A stretch of 54,077 nucleotides of DNA from Candidatus Riflebacteria bacterium HGW-Riflebacteria-2 (GTDB lineage: Bacteria; Muiribacteriota; Ozemobacteria; Ozemobacterales; Ozemobacteraceae): positions 1 to 54,077 of the forward strand of contig PGYA01000029.1 of assembly GCA_002839435.1 (NCBI GenBank), given 5' to 3'. Within the stretch, counting starts at the first letter, position 1, and every line of letters starts with the position of its first letter. Below are positions 42,584 to 51,368 of this stretch, in pieces. A program made the position numbers and the translations under genes. The notes under the pieces were generated by a model, which was not told where the DNA came from, did not search any database, and saw only the letters and a list, made by a program, of their open reading frames with translations.

Positions 42584-43666
42584 TCAGTTCTGAATAAGTG
42601 CCATGACTGAACCTGGAGCAATACTTATGCAGACACCATCACCCGGGGCACGCCCAGCAATGTCTGACAGGTCAACTTCGGCCAGCAGGCTGAAATTATT
42701 TTGCGGGCAGCGCAGCACCAGCGTAGCGGTTCTGCTCTTTTTGAATATGTTTTCAATTACGCAGCCTCTTATCGCGCCGGCAAAGTCTGAACCGCAGATT
42801 CTGATATCGGATGCCCTGATTCCGAGTTTATAACAGGTTTCTGCCATATCATCGCGGCTCAGGGTCGGATAACTGGCAGAAACTGTAAGCTTCGTTTCGA
42901 GCGCGGGAGAATAGAACTCGCAGAAACCGTTACTGCGACCTTCAAATCTCGCCGGTAGAAAATTTTCCGCGCCAAGAATACAGGCTGCCGAAACGCTTTT
43001 CGGAAAGCAGAAAACCTCGCTTTTCGGCCCCGTATCGACAAGCTCGCCATTGGTGATGAGACTGAGGTCATCGCCGAGGAGCTGTGCCTCTTCGAGGTCG
43101 TGCGTAACCAGAAGCATTGTCCATTTGCGGTCGACCTGCAGTTGTTTCAGATAATGCCATAGTTTGCGCTTTAACCCGAGATTGAGCGACGAGAATGGTT
43201 CGTCGAGAAGAATAAGCTGACTGTCGGAAATGATGGCCCGCGCCAGTGCCGTTCGATGCCTTTCGCCACCGCTGAGATGGTCGATATGACGATCGAGCAG
43301 ATGCGCGATATCTAGTTCGACCGCGAGCGGCTGCAGGCGTCGATCGGCCTCTTCCCTGCCAATGCCCTTTATTCGCAATCCATAGCAGATGTTTTCGCGC
43401 ACCAGCATATTCGGAAACAGGCATAGATCCTGAGGAAGATAGGAAATATTACGCTGTTCAGGTTCGACCAGACTGATATCGCGGCCGGCAAAGATGATGC
43501 TGCCGCGTTCGGGGCGGCGCAGGCCGGCAATTGTTTCGAGCAGCAACGTTTTGCCGCTGCCGGTGGTGCCGACGATAACATGGCAGAGGCCAGACTGCAG
43601 ATTCAGCGACAGGTTTTTGACCCTGAATTTGCCGGCCGCAATGTTGAGATTTTCTATCTTGAGCAA
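42584..43666 (-). CDS. Molybdate/tungstate-type ABC ATPase with TOBE domain
   Basis: A 360-residue ATPase. Motifs: Walker A GTTGSGKT, a Q-loop in ISYLPQDLCLFP, the signature LSGGERHRTALARA, Walker B LILLDEPFSSL and the switch His in VTHDLEEA. The C-terminal ~120 residues are TOBE-like (GIRASDIRICG), as in ModC and WtpC, which bind oxyanions or regulate the pump. It is the last gene of a modA-modB-modC order on the minus strand. Molybdate and tungstate cannot be told apart from the ATPase. Confidence 0.85.
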   Translation of the reverse strand: MLKIENLNIAAGKFRVKNLSLNLQSGLCHVIVGTTGSGKTLLLETIAGLRRPERGSIIFAGRDISLVEPEQRNISYLPQDLCLFPNMLVRENICYGLRIKGIGREEADRRLQPLAVELDIAHLLDRHIDHLSGGERHRTALARAIISDSQLILLDEPFSSLNLGLKRKLWHYLKQLQVDRKWTMLLVTHDLEEAQLLGDDLSLITNGELVDTGPKSEVFCFPKSVSAACILGAENFLPARFEGRSNGFCEFYSPALETKLTVSASYPTLSRDDMAETCYKLGIRASDIRICGSDFAGAIRGCVIENIFKKSRTATLVLRCPQNNFSLLAEVDLSDIAGRAPGDGVCISIAPGSVMALIQN

Positions 43667-43672
43667 AGTCGC

Positions 43673-44437
43673 TTACCTCGATGAAATAAAACGCGAAAAG
43701 TAGAGAACCAAAAGGCTGACACAGATCAACAATGCGATTGCTCCAACGGCGCCTTCGATGTCGGCGCTGGCCAGCCGCATGTAAATCGAGATTGGCAGTG
43801 TCTCGGTGCGCATGGCGATGGTGCCTGCCACCGTAATCGTAGCACCGAACTCGCCCATGGCCTTGGCCCAGGTAAGAATCGCTGCGGCAAACAGGCCACG
43901 CCGCGCATTCGGCAGCACTACCGTGCGAAAAGCCGCAAAACTACCGGCTCCAAGGCTGCGTGCCATGTCGTCATAACGGGTCGGTACCTCGTCGAATGCG
44001 GCTTTGCAAAGCCGCACCGACACGCCAAGCACAGCGACGAACTGCGCCAGGATGATGCCGTAAATTGTGAAAACGAACTGCTGAAGATTATTTTGAATCC
44101 AGATTCCGGCAGAGGTGCTGAAAAAGATCAGGATCATGGCTCCCAGTGCTGCCGGAGACACGAAAAGCGGTAGTTCTAGCATGGTATCGACGATGCGTCG
44201 TCCGACAAAATCATGCCGCGACAGGGCAAAGCCAGCAGGCAGCGCGACCAGGCCAGCGATAAAAACAACCAGAGTGGCAGCGAATACGCTGGTTTTTATG
44301 GCATGCAGGGTGCGCGCCGAAGAAAACAGCGCCTGTAGAGAATCGACTGACAGGAAAGTGGTCAGAGAGGCTATCAGAGCAGCGTATATCAGAAACGTCA
44401 GCAGCGCTATCGCTATGCCGGCACGTCGGAATGTCAT
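43673..44437 (-). CDS. Molybdate/tungstate-type ABC permease
   Basis: The ATG at 44437 overlaps the binding-protein stop (ATGA) and gives 254 residues; a TTG 12 bp earlier is less likely. About six membrane helices. Family features: the LPAGFALSRHDF segment, LELPLFVSPAALGAMIL and the ATPase-contact loop with ARSLGAGSFAAFRTVVLPNARRG. It resembles ModB/WtpB and carries the oxyanion across the inner membrane. Confidence 0.88.
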   Translation of the reverse strand: MTFRRAGIAIALLTFLIYAALIASLTTFLSVDSLQALFSSARTLHAIKTSVFAATLVVFIAGLVALPAGFALSRHDFVGRRIVDTMLELPLFVSPAALGAMILIFFSTSAGIWIQNNLQQFVFTIYGIILAQFVAVLGVSVRLCKAAFDEVPTRYDDMARSLGAGSFAAFRTVVLPNARRGLFAAAILTWAKAMGEFGATITVAGTIAMRTETLPISIYMRLASADIEGAVGAIALLICVSLLVLYFSRFISSR

Positions 44438-45288
44438 TTGGGCTGCCAACTTTCAGGCAGCTGCCAGCTGCCGCCAACCGGTTTGTCGGCGCCAAGCCAG
44501 GCGGCCGCTTCTTCTACAGATGTGAAGTATTTGTACTGGCGGTAGTATTGCCGACCTTCATCTGAAATGACAAAGTCGATGAACTGCTGCGCCAGCTCCG
44601 GTTGCTGGCTAAAAGTAGAAATAGCGACGGGAATATAACCGATACGTATGATCTCTTCTTTGGCCAGAGGCACCGTTTCGATTCTTTCGGGATCCCAGTG
44701 TTCGAACACCCGCCAGCCAATAACAGCGTCAACGGTGGCCAGCGAAATCGACGTTGCGGTCTTCTCGCAGCTTTCCGGGTAATTTACGATATTGGCTTTT
44801 ACCGCTGCGACTTCTTCGGGTTTGAGGTTCTTTTCGAGAATTTCTATGGCATAGAGCCCGACGCAGACGCCTTCGGGATTGGCAATGGCGACGCGCAGAC
44901 CAGGTCTGGCAAGATCACGCAGGCTTTTTATCCCTTTGGGATTACCCTTTCTGACGTTGATCGCATTGACCAGATAAACCACCTTGCGCTCGCTTTCGGG
45001 AACGACGAGACCATTCACCTTTGCTTTTTCCATATAATCCGACGACCCTGGAAAATACACATCGCCGGTTCTACCAAGCTGCATCTGCGAAAGAACGTAA
45101 CCTGAGCCGCCGAAAATGAGGTCAACCTTGACGCCGGTTTTGGCGGTGAACGCGGCTGCAACGAGTTCGGTCGGTGGCTTGCTCGCCGCGCCTGCAAGAA
45201 CCAGCAGACTCTGCCCGGCTGCCAAATTGGTAGAAAGACTCCAGAGAATCATCAAAACAATTTTTTTCAAGCATTTGAGATGTGACAT
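44434..45288 (-). CDS. Molybdate/tungstate-type periplasmic binding protein
   Basis: A 284-residue exported binding protein (ModA fold). The signal peptide ends near LAAGQ. The mature domain has LVLAGAASKPPTELVAAAF at its start, then IFGGSGYVLSQMQLGRTGD, and AVIGWRVFEHWDP in the second lobe. The C-terminus (FIDFVISDEGRQYYRQY) fits the type II binding-protein family. GAGG sits 5-6 bp before the ATG. Divergent upstream space is shared with the Cys-rich operon, and no ModE gene or box was recognised. Phosphonate- or sulfate-type ligands are not excluded. Confidence 0.85.
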   Translation of the reverse strand: MSHLKCLKKIVLMILWSLSTNLAAGQSLLVLAGAASKPPTELVAAAFTAKTGVKVDLIFGGSGYVLSQMQLGRTGDVYFPGSSDYMEKAKVNGLVVPESERKVVYLVNAINVRKGNPKGIKSLRDLARPGLRVAIANPEGVCVGLYAIEILEKNLKPEEVAAVKANIVNYPESCEKTATSISLATVDAVIGWRVFEHWDPERIETVPLAKEEIIRIGYIPVAISTFSQQPELAQQFIDFVISDEGRQYYRQYKYFTSVEEAAAWLGADKPVGGSWQLPESWQPK

Positions 45289-45812
45289 GGTCGCCTCATA
45301 TTTAATTCTTCATAATTATTGTATCATTTCTAAGTTCTATTTACGTATGCGGAACAAAAAATCTCAGCAATTCCGGGTGAGAAGTCCAGCCAGGGTTCTG
45401 AGACTGCGTTCAGGACGATTACACCCATTTCGGTCATTCTACACGTAACGTAGCGAAGTCGCAGGATCCACTTTTCGACGCGTGAAGGTTCTCTCAAACG
45501 CCTGTTTCAATAAGTGTGTTCTGCTGTTACTCAAGGCTGACGAGAATTGCTGACAAAATCATGAGCTATCAGAAATATTCAGCAGAGTAATGCAGAATTA
45601 TCGGCAGCTCACAGCATTTCTGGAGGAAAAACCCTATCATTACGGTCTCACAAGGCTGGCACGCTTATTGCTAAAACATGCTTCCGCCAAATCAGGTGTG
45701 AACGCGCTTGAGTCGTTAGCATCCAATGCAGCTGTCGCGCATTTCTGAAAAATTAGTATTTCTGCAAAAAATGCTGGTATCCTTAAAGCTATCATTATCG
45801 AGAGGTGATTCT
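45289..45812. other. Gene-free control region between modA-like gene and Cys-rich operon
   Basis: No gene is supported in these 524 bp. They hold the sigma-54 promoter at 45657-45672, a possible modA -10 box on the minus strand (TACAAT, 45323-45318), and a spaced inverted repeat TGCTGA/TCAGCA (45548-45553, 45579-45584), about 70-100 bp upstream of the sigma-54 site, where an enhancer-binding protein could sit. The stretch 45436-45480 (minus strand CTTCGCTACGTTACG, then GAATGAC) resembles common dispersed intergenic repeats; this is a weak resemblance. Confidence 0.5.
45657..45672 (+). promoter_or_regulatory. Sigma-54 (RpoN) -24/-12 promoter
   Basis: The sequence TGGCACGCTTATTGCT matches the consensus TGGCACG-N4-TTGCT at every defined base. 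The GG (45658-45659) and GC (45670-45671) are separated by exactly 10 bp. Transcription would start near 45684, giving a leader of ~130 nt before the ATG at 45813. Sigma-54 promoters need an AAA+ activator; none is encoded in the window. Confidence 0.8.
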
Positions 45813-46466
45813 ATGAAAAAGAAAGCCCTGCTTCTCGCCCTCGCCCTTGCCGGGTCAACGACCGCGCACGCCCAGACCGCTGTTCAGCCTGAAACAGCGC
45901 CAAAAGAATCCGACAGCTCCGAGACAACATCTCAGAAGGCTGTCAGCGAGATCGATAAGCTGACAATCATAGAATCGCTGCAGTCGATCAAAAAGGATCC
46001 TTCACAGGTAAAGTTTCACAGTGCCATGTGCTATGACATGGCGATGCCACCAGAGTACACGACCTTCTCGTGCCCGACCTGCGGCGGTGAAACGCAGTAT
46101 CATTACCAGTCTTACCAGGGCGAGGTCGCCAACCGGGTAGCCCATCTCCTTCGCTCGCTTAGTCAGATTAAAGCAAAGACCGAGGTTGATTTTTCTGACT
46201 TCTGCAGCAAATGCAGCAAAGACAATGACGACCAGCCGGAACTGCGCTTCACCACCTGGTGCCTAGATTGTGGCAAGTCCTTTGGCTGGACAGCCAACAG
46301 CATAGATGAACTCGAACAACTGCCGTTGCTCTTTACCAGCTTTCCGGTGACTGAAGTCGATCAGGGGCATCTCGGCCAGCAGAAAATCGAGCCCGAAAAA
46401 CTTTCTGAATACCTGTCGAATAGACTGCTCTGTCCGGCCTGTCGTGAGAAACACGGGCTGAAGTAA
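45813..46466 (+). CDS. Exported Cys-rich zinc-ribbon-like protein 1
   Basis: The ATG at 45813 has AGAGGTGA upstream and starts a clean signal peptide (MKKKALLLALALAGSTTAHA), giving 217 residues. A Ser/Thr/Glu linker is followed by a domain with conserved cysteines: FHSAMCYDMAMPP, CPTCGGE, FCSKCSKD, WCLDCGKSFGW and a final LLCPACREKHG. The same order appears in the next gene. Four CxxC pairs plus a single Cys suggest metal or Fe-S binding outside the cytoplasm, or sites for modification by the radical-SAM enzyme two genes downstream. I do not recognise the family. Confidence 0.85.
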   Translation: MKKKALLLALALAGSTTAHAQTAVQPETAPKESDSSETTSQKAVSEIDKLTIIESLQSIKKDPSQVKFHSAMCYDMAMPPEYTTFSCPTCGGETQYHYQSYQGEVANRVAHLLRSLSQIKAKTEVDFSDFCSKCSKDNDDQPELRFTTWCLDCGKSFGWTANSIDELEQLPLLFTSFPVTEVDQGHLGQQKIEPEKLSEYLSNRLLCPACREKHGLK

Positions 46467-46479
46467 CCAGGAGAAACTT

Positions 46480-47163
46480 ATGAAAAAATCCAGCAAAATA
46501 GCCGGTGTTGCCATGGCAACCCTGATGGCGGTCAGCACTAACCCGACCATGGCCAGTGAACCCCCAGGTTGTGCTTCCTGCGATGAGACTGCCGGCAAGA
46601 ATGGCGCAACCGTCGGCGTTGCCGGCGACCGCACGATGGCCCGCCAAAAGCTGATTGACGCTCTCAAGAGCATGAAGAATCAGCCTGAGCAGATCGAATT
46701 TCATTCGGCCATGTGCTACAAAATGGCGATACCACCGGCTACTGTTGATTATACCTGCCCCAGCTGCGGCGAAAATACCGTTCACGAGTATAACAGCCCG
46801 GCCGGTGAGATGGTGCGCCAGATCGCCAGCGTGCGGCGGGCACTGCCAAACCTGCCGGTAAAAATAGCTCTCGATGAAACCTCTCTTTGCAGTAAATGCA
46901 GCAAAGACAAGCGTGCCAAACTCGCTTTCACCAGCGAATGCGGCAAATGCGGCAGCAGTTTTACCTGGGAAATCAACAACAGCAACGATCTTGACAAGCT
47001 CGGCTGGCTGTTCCTCGATTATCCGGTAAAAACCATAAATGACGGCCCCGGGCGCGGCCCGCTCAAGAACCCTGACAAGGTTAAAGCCATGGTCGAATTC
47101 GTTTCGAGCTGCACTTTCTGCCCGAAATGCATTAAAGAGCTTCAGCTTAATTACGAGAAATAA
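46480..47163 (+). CDS. Exported Cys-rich zinc-ribbon-like protein 2 (paralog)
   Basis: A 227-residue paralog of the preceding protein, 13 bp downstream, with GGAGAA before the ATG. After a signal peptide ending near TMAS it has an extra N-terminal CASC. It then repeats the pattern FHSAMCYKMAIPP, CPSCGEN, LCSKCSKDK, ECGKCGSSFTW and TFCPKC. Long stretches outside the cysteines also align (KLIDALKSMKNQPEQIEFHS), so the two arose by duplication. The radical-SAM gene begins 2 bp after its stop. Role unknown. Confidence 0.85.
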   Translation: MKKSSKIAGVAMATLMAVSTNPTMASEPPGCASCDETAGKNGATVGVAGDRTMARQKLIDALKSMKNQPEQIEFHSAMCYKMAIPPATVDYTCPSCGENTVHEYNSPAGEMVRQIASVRRALPNLPVKIALDETSLCSKCSKDKRAKLAFTSECGKCGSSFTWEINNSNDLDKLGWLFLDYPVKTINDGPGRGPLKNPDKVKAMVEFVSSCTFCPKCIKELQLNYEK

Positions 47164-47165
47164 TC

Positions 47166-48257
47166 ATGAAAAGACTTTATCCTGACGTAACCGTTCCCAA
47201 AACCGCCGTTCTTGAACTCACCAGCGCCTGCAACCATCGCTGCATCTTCTGTTCGACGCCATGGGATAACGATTCTCCTAACACCGGCAAGTTCAGTTGC
47301 AACAAAGAAATGAGCACTGCCGACTGGAAAGATTGTATCGATTTTATGATCGGCAAAGGCGTGCATGGCTTTGCCTTTACCGGCGGCGAGCCTTTTCTGC
47401 GCAAGGATCTGTTCGAACTCATCGATTACGTCAAAAGCCGCACGGCGCGTCACCCCGAATTCGGCACTGATGGCCGGGTCAATGGCTATAAGGAAAAGCC
47501 GCTTGAACTGACCATTATTACCAACGGCCGACTGGTCACCAGCGAACATGCGGCCTGGCTCAAAGACAAGGTCGATGCTGTCGTTGTCAGCCTGCCCGGC
47601 CTCAAAACCTATTCTGCGCTCACTGGCGGCGGCAACCCAGCTGAGGCACTGCGCACCATAACTCTGCTGGCACAGCAGAAAGTGCCCGTTGTGGTGAGTA
47701 TCTGCGTCACCTCACGCAATCTGCCCGAGCTGTTCGAGAACATTTCGGCCGGCTTTCTCGCCGGCGCCGATCAGCTGCTGCTCAATCGCTTCCTGCCCGG
47801 TGGCCGCGGCACCGTACATCAGGAACTCTGCCTCTCAGCCGAGCAGGTCAAAAAAATGCTGAGAATCGCTGACGAGGTCTGTACAGCCGCCAACCGCTAT
47901 GGCACCGTTGGCACTGAACTGCCGCTCTGCCTGTGCAACGAAAAATATAATATGCTCACAGTCGGCACCCAGTGTGCTGGCGGCGTCGAGTTCTTCGCAG
48001 TCGCCCCCGACGGCAGCGTCAGGCCCTGCAACCATTCGCCGGTCAACCTCGGCAACTACCACGATCTTGAGCTTGCCATCGCATCAGAATACTGGCAGAC
48101 CTTCAAAACCCGTGAATACCTGCCGAGCATGTGCAACAGCTGTCAGCACATGCTCAAGTGCGACGGCGGCTGCCGCGAGGCCGCCCACATTGATGGTGGT
48201 TCTCTTGATTCGCCCGACCCGGTGTTCAACAGATTTCGGCAAACAGTCACTCAATAA
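47166..48257 (+). CDS. Radical-SAM/SPASM enzyme, probable maturase
   Basis: A 363-residue radical-SAM protein. The Fe-S cluster motif CNHRCIFC is at C22, C26 and C29, and the SAM-contact TGGEPFLRKD follows. The C-terminal third is a SPASM region with seven or more cysteines (CLCNEKYN, GTQCAGG, VRPCNHS, MCNSCQHM, KCDGGCRE), which hold one or two auxiliary clusters as in PqqE- and AlbA-type enzymes. These act on peptides or proteins. The gene follows the second Cys-rich gene by 2 bp, so those proteins are the obvious candidate substrates, although they are exported and would have to be modified first (inference). Confidence 0.92.
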   Translation: MKRLYPDVTVPKTAVLELTSACNHRCIFCSTPWDNDSPNTGKFSCNKEMSTADWKDCIDFMIGKGVHGFAFTGGEPFLRKDLFELIDYVKSRTARHPEFGTDGRVNGYKEKPLELTIITNGRLVTSEHAAWLKDKVDAVVVSLPGLKTYSALTGGGNPAEALRTITLLAQQKVPVVVSICVTSRNLPELFENISAGFLAGADQLLLNRFLPGGRGTVHQELCLSAEQVKKMLRIADEVCTAANRYGTVGTELPLCLCNEKYNMLTVGTQCAGGVEFFAVAPDGSVRPCNHSPVNLGNYHDLELAIASEYWQTFKTREYLPSMCNSCQHMLKCDGGCREAAHIDGGSLDSPDPVFNRFRQTVTQ

Positions 48258-49245
48258 GCAGACGAAGAGACTTCATGAACCGCAAGAGCTCAAACGGCCT
48301 GATCTGACCAGGATGAACATGCCCGAGCAGATCGGTTAACAGAAGACGCGAACGGTCAGCCAGTCCCGACTCCCTCAGTTCTGCGAAGATCCTTTGAGAT
48401 TCACTCGCGGGAATCATGTGGTCGTTGCTGCCATGAATTAATGACACTCGGCACCTGATTCCAGAAAGCTTCCCTTTTGGCGACAGTCCATCGAGGTCAT
48501 CCTGCCTGACTTTTACACGAAAGTATTCAAGCGGTTCATAGATGGCGAGACGGCTCAGGTAAAACTGGCGCTTGTACTCGATAGAATAGTTACTGCAGTA
48601 ATCGCGCAGCAGAGTCTCACATTCAGCCGCTATGTCCGCCGGAACTCCCATTTCCCGGCCAAATCGGTGAACGCCCATCACCGAGAAATGAATATATTTA
48701 TCCCATTCAAGATCGGTTTCAGGAACAGCTTTGAACGTCTCACTTACTGCAAACGACTCCGCCATTGAGTAACAGGCGCCAAATGCGGTAACTGAAGTGA
48801 CTTTGTCAGCAAGCTCCTTGTTGGCGGCAGCAGTAAGCACATAGCTTCCTGAGTAGCTGAAACCAATCAGACCGAGGCGGTTTGTCGGGCTTTGCCGGTA
48901 AGCGTTGATCAACTCACCGATCAGATCGAGATCGTTAGTATGGAAACAGCCATTGGCAATGTGATGAAGGTCGGGCAGCACGCAAACGACCCCACAGGAT
49001 GTCAGCGCGCGGGCGAACTGAAGAATTCTGACATCATTGTTAGCGTAAACCGTTACCCCGTGCGCAGCGATGACAGTCACCCCAATCTGCGAAACCGGCA
49101 GAAACAGGTGATATCTGCCACCTGATGGCAGCGTCAGATCTCTTTTTTCCAGGATGTTGCAGGCATTTTCGCCAGATTCCGGCGCACCAATGTCTTTGAG
49201 GCGCAGAATCAGTTTTATCAGTCTCTCCAAAACAACAGGTTTCAT
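48247..49245 (-). CDS. Alpha/beta hydrolase
   Basis: A cytoplasmic serine hydrolase of 332 residues without a signal peptide. The nucleophile elbow is GFSYSGSYVL, the Asp is in SLIHGSNDHMIPASE, and the His is in LLGHVHPGQIR. The core resembles dienelactone-hydrolase or acyl-esterase types. GCGGA lies about 8 bp before the ATG. The 3' end overlaps the SPASM gene by 11 bp in convergent orientation. The substrate is unknown. Confidence 0.85.
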   Translation of the reverse strand: MKPVVLERLIKLILRLKDIGAPESGENACNILEKRDLTLPSGGRYHLFLPVSQIGVTVIAAHGVTVYANNDVRILQFARALTSCGVVCVLPDLHHIANGCFHTNDLDLIGELINAYRQSPTNRLGLIGFSYSGSYVLTAAANKELADKVTSVTAFGACYSMAESFAVSETFKAVPETDLEWDKYIHFSVMGVHRFGREMGVPADIAAECETLLRDYCSNYSIEYKRQFYLSRLAIYEPLEYFRVKVRQDDLDGLSPKGKLSGIRCRVSLIHGSNDHMIPASESQRIFAELRESGLADRSRLLLTDLLGHVHPGQIRPFELLRFMKSLRLLIE

Positions 49246-49425
49246 AGATTATCCGCCCGGGTATGAATCGTATTCATCGAACACAGCATGCAAAAGTCTA
49301 ATGACCCTGAATAACAATGGCATTGAGGCTCTCCGTGATTAGTGGCGGTCATCGGATTTACAGATCAGTTACAGGATGATACTCTGTCTTAGTCTACAGA
49401 TTATTTTATCAAAGTGAAACCGATA

Positions 49426-50064
49426 ATGAAACATGAAGATAACGCCAGAGCCTATGATGCTGGCATGAAATTGCACTGGCTGGGATCTTACAACGCCTTT
49501 CGACGTTCACTCGTCAATAATTTCGGAGATTTTGAGCACTCTACCATTCTTGATTTTGGCTGCGGAACCGGTCTTCTTCTTGAGTTCATCAAGGAGAACT
49601 ATAAGTTCAATGGTCTTTATCTGGGAGTCGATCCCGGCAACGGCATGCTCAGAGTCGCCAAAGATAAAGCAGTGGATCATCAGGGCAGGCATTTCATACA
49701 AATCTCGCCTTTCCCGAGTCTACCGGTGCAAAATGAGTCCGTTGATGTTTTCGTGTCGTCGCTGGTTACCCATCAGATAACGCTGAATGGCAAACAGGCT
49801 TTGTTCAAAGAAATATATCGCGTGTTAAAGCCTGGTGGCAGAGCAGTTATGGCCGAATTTGGCAAGCCATCAGACATAATGGGAAATCTTCTGGCGCTCT
49901 ATACCAAAAAGATCTGGGGGCGTGCGATACCAGAAATATATGCCAATGCGCCAGAAAACTTCGCAGGAGTAGTTCCACAGCTTTTTGAATCTGCCGGCTT
50001 TTCGCAGTTCCGGGTGACTGATCGCTGGAAAGGCGCAATCGATGTTATGACAGGTATTAAATGA
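49426..50064 (+). CDS. Class I SAM-dependent methyltransferase
   Basis: The glycine-rich SAM-binding motif LDFGCGTGLLLEFI is near residue 45, followed by YLGVDPGNGML with the ribose-binding Asp, and LPVQNESVDVFVSSLV and VLKPGGRAVMAEF as later class I motifs. I take the ATG at 49426 (212 residues); a GTG 12 bp upstream is the alternative and neither has a strong ribosome site. The end overlaps the B12-binding radical-SAM gene by 4 bp (ATGA). Target unknown; the closest look is to ubiquinone/menaquinone-type methyltransferases. Confidence 0.85.
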   Translation: MKHEDNARAYDAGMKLHWLGSYNAFRRSLVNNFGDFEHSTILDFGCGTGLLLEFIKENYKFNGLYLGVDPGNGMLRVAKDKAVDHQGRHFIQISPFPSLPVQNESVDVFVSSLVTHQITLNGKQALFKEIYRVLKPGGRAVMAEFGKPSDIMGNLLALYTKKIWGRAIPEIYANAPENFAGVVPQLFESAGFSQFRVTDRWKGAIDVMTGIK

Positions 50065-51368
50065 CTAAGCTGCTCGAGATTCTTCTCATACAACCGCGCT
50101 GGCAGAGCCACGGCTATCGAAGAAAAATCAAGGTCGATGAAAATCGCATTCATCCGCTCACTCTCGGGGTCGTCGCCGCATGCAGCAGTCCGCATCGGGT
50201 TACGATCATCGACGAAGCAATCGAGCCTGTTACCGGCGATCTGACGAAATTTGACCTGGTTGGAATCTCGGTCAACACCTATGTTGCCCCCCGCGCATTT
50301 GAAATTGCCGACAAAATACGGGCAAGCGGCGTAAAAGTGGTGATGGGCGGGGTTCACGTCTGGTTAACACCTGATGAGTGCGCCCGACATGCTGACAGCA
50401 TCGTTGTCGGCTACGCCGAAGATACCTGGCCAAAACTGCTTGAAGATTTTTCCGCCGGTCGGCTGCAAAGTCGCTATGACTCGGTCTGGGAAGGACTCAA
50501 ACTGGCCAGCCCACGCCGCGACCTTTTCAGATCGCGCAACGACTCTCTCGCTTATTGCGAAACAACCAGAGGCTGCCTGAACAGCTGCCGGTTCTGTTAC
50601 CTGAACTGCATGCCGAAAAGAGGCCTGGTGTTCAAGGATATCGGTGATGTTTACAAAGAACTGCAGACGGTGGCAGCAAACATCATTTTGTTCTGTGATG
50701 ACAACATGTTTTGCAGCCGCGATTACACAATGGCACTGTTGTCAGAGATCACTGAACTGAAAAAACACTGGTGGATCCAGGCTCCATCCAATATTTTTGA
50801 CGACGAGAAACTGATCGCGAAAATGGCAGATTCAGGCTGCTTTTCTGTCAGCATTGGCTTTCAGACTGGCAGTGACGCGACAAACAAGGCAGAAAAAATC
50901 TATCAAAACCAGACCGACAGATATAAAACCCTGGTCGACCTGCTCCACCAGCATCGCATTCTCGTTGACGGCACTTTCATTTTTGGCTTCGACAGTGATA
51001 CGCCAGGCGTTTTCAGAGAGACAGAAGAGTTGATTCGCCGACTGGGCCTCGACTCTTACACATTTTACTTTTTAACTCCCTATCCGCAAACCCCTTTCCT
51101 GGAACAAACCAGAGCAGAAGGCCGGGTTATCGGCAATGACTGGACAAATTTCGACTGGGATCACGTTGTCATCAGGCCCCGGCAGATGAGCGAAAAGCAG
51201 CTCGAAGAGGGCGTGGTAAAGCTGTACCGCCGACTCGATCGTCTTTATCACCACCGCAGCATGATGAAAAACTGGAAAGTCTATCCAAGATTTGCCGGTT
51301 CTTTTGAGTTGATGAGCTTTTTGGCCTCTATCGGCTGGAACTACCGCCAGTCAAGGATTCTGCCCTGA
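50061..51368 (+). CDS. B12-binding-type radical-SAM enzyme
   Basis: Residues ~1-140 form a Rossmann-like cobalamin-binding domain (ILLIQPRWQSHG, then VGISVNTYVAPRA and KVVMGGVHVWLTPDE); the classical DxHxxG is not clearly present, so the cofactor is uncertain. The radical-SAM motif CLNSCRFC is at C172, C176 and C179. ILFCDDNMFC and SIGFQTGSDATN are typical of the B12-radical-SAM group, whose members methylate unactivated carbons or alter hopanoids and other lipids. It is 435 residues, overlaps the methyltransferase gene by 4 bp and the convergent COG1964-type gene by 18 bp. Confidence 0.9.
   Translation: MTKLLEILLIQPRWQSHGYRRKIKVDENRIHPLTLGVVAACSSPHRVTIIDEAIEPVTGDLTKFDLVGISVNTYVAPRAFEIADKIRASGVKVVMGGVHVWLTPDECARHADSIVVGYAEDTWPKLLEDFSAGRLQSRYDSVWEGLKLASPRRDLFRSRNDSLAYCETTRGCLNSCRFCYLNCMPKRGLVFKDIGDVYKELQTVAANIILFCDDNMFCSRDYTMALLSEITELKKHWWIQAPSNIFDDEKLIAKMADSGCFSVSIGFQTGSDATNKAEKIYQNQTDRYKTLVDLLHQHRILVDGTFIFGFDSDTPGVFRETEELIRRLGLDSYTFYFLTPYPQTPFLEQTRAEGRVIGNDWTNFDWDHVVIRPRQMSEKQLEEGVVKLYRRLDRLYHHRSMMKNWKVYPRFAGSFELMSFLASIGWNYRQSRILP

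Noticed and set aside
45436..45480. Insertion-sequence end or mobile element in the control region
   Set aside because: There is no transposase, no terminal inverted repeat and no target duplication; it only resembles common intergenic repeat wording.
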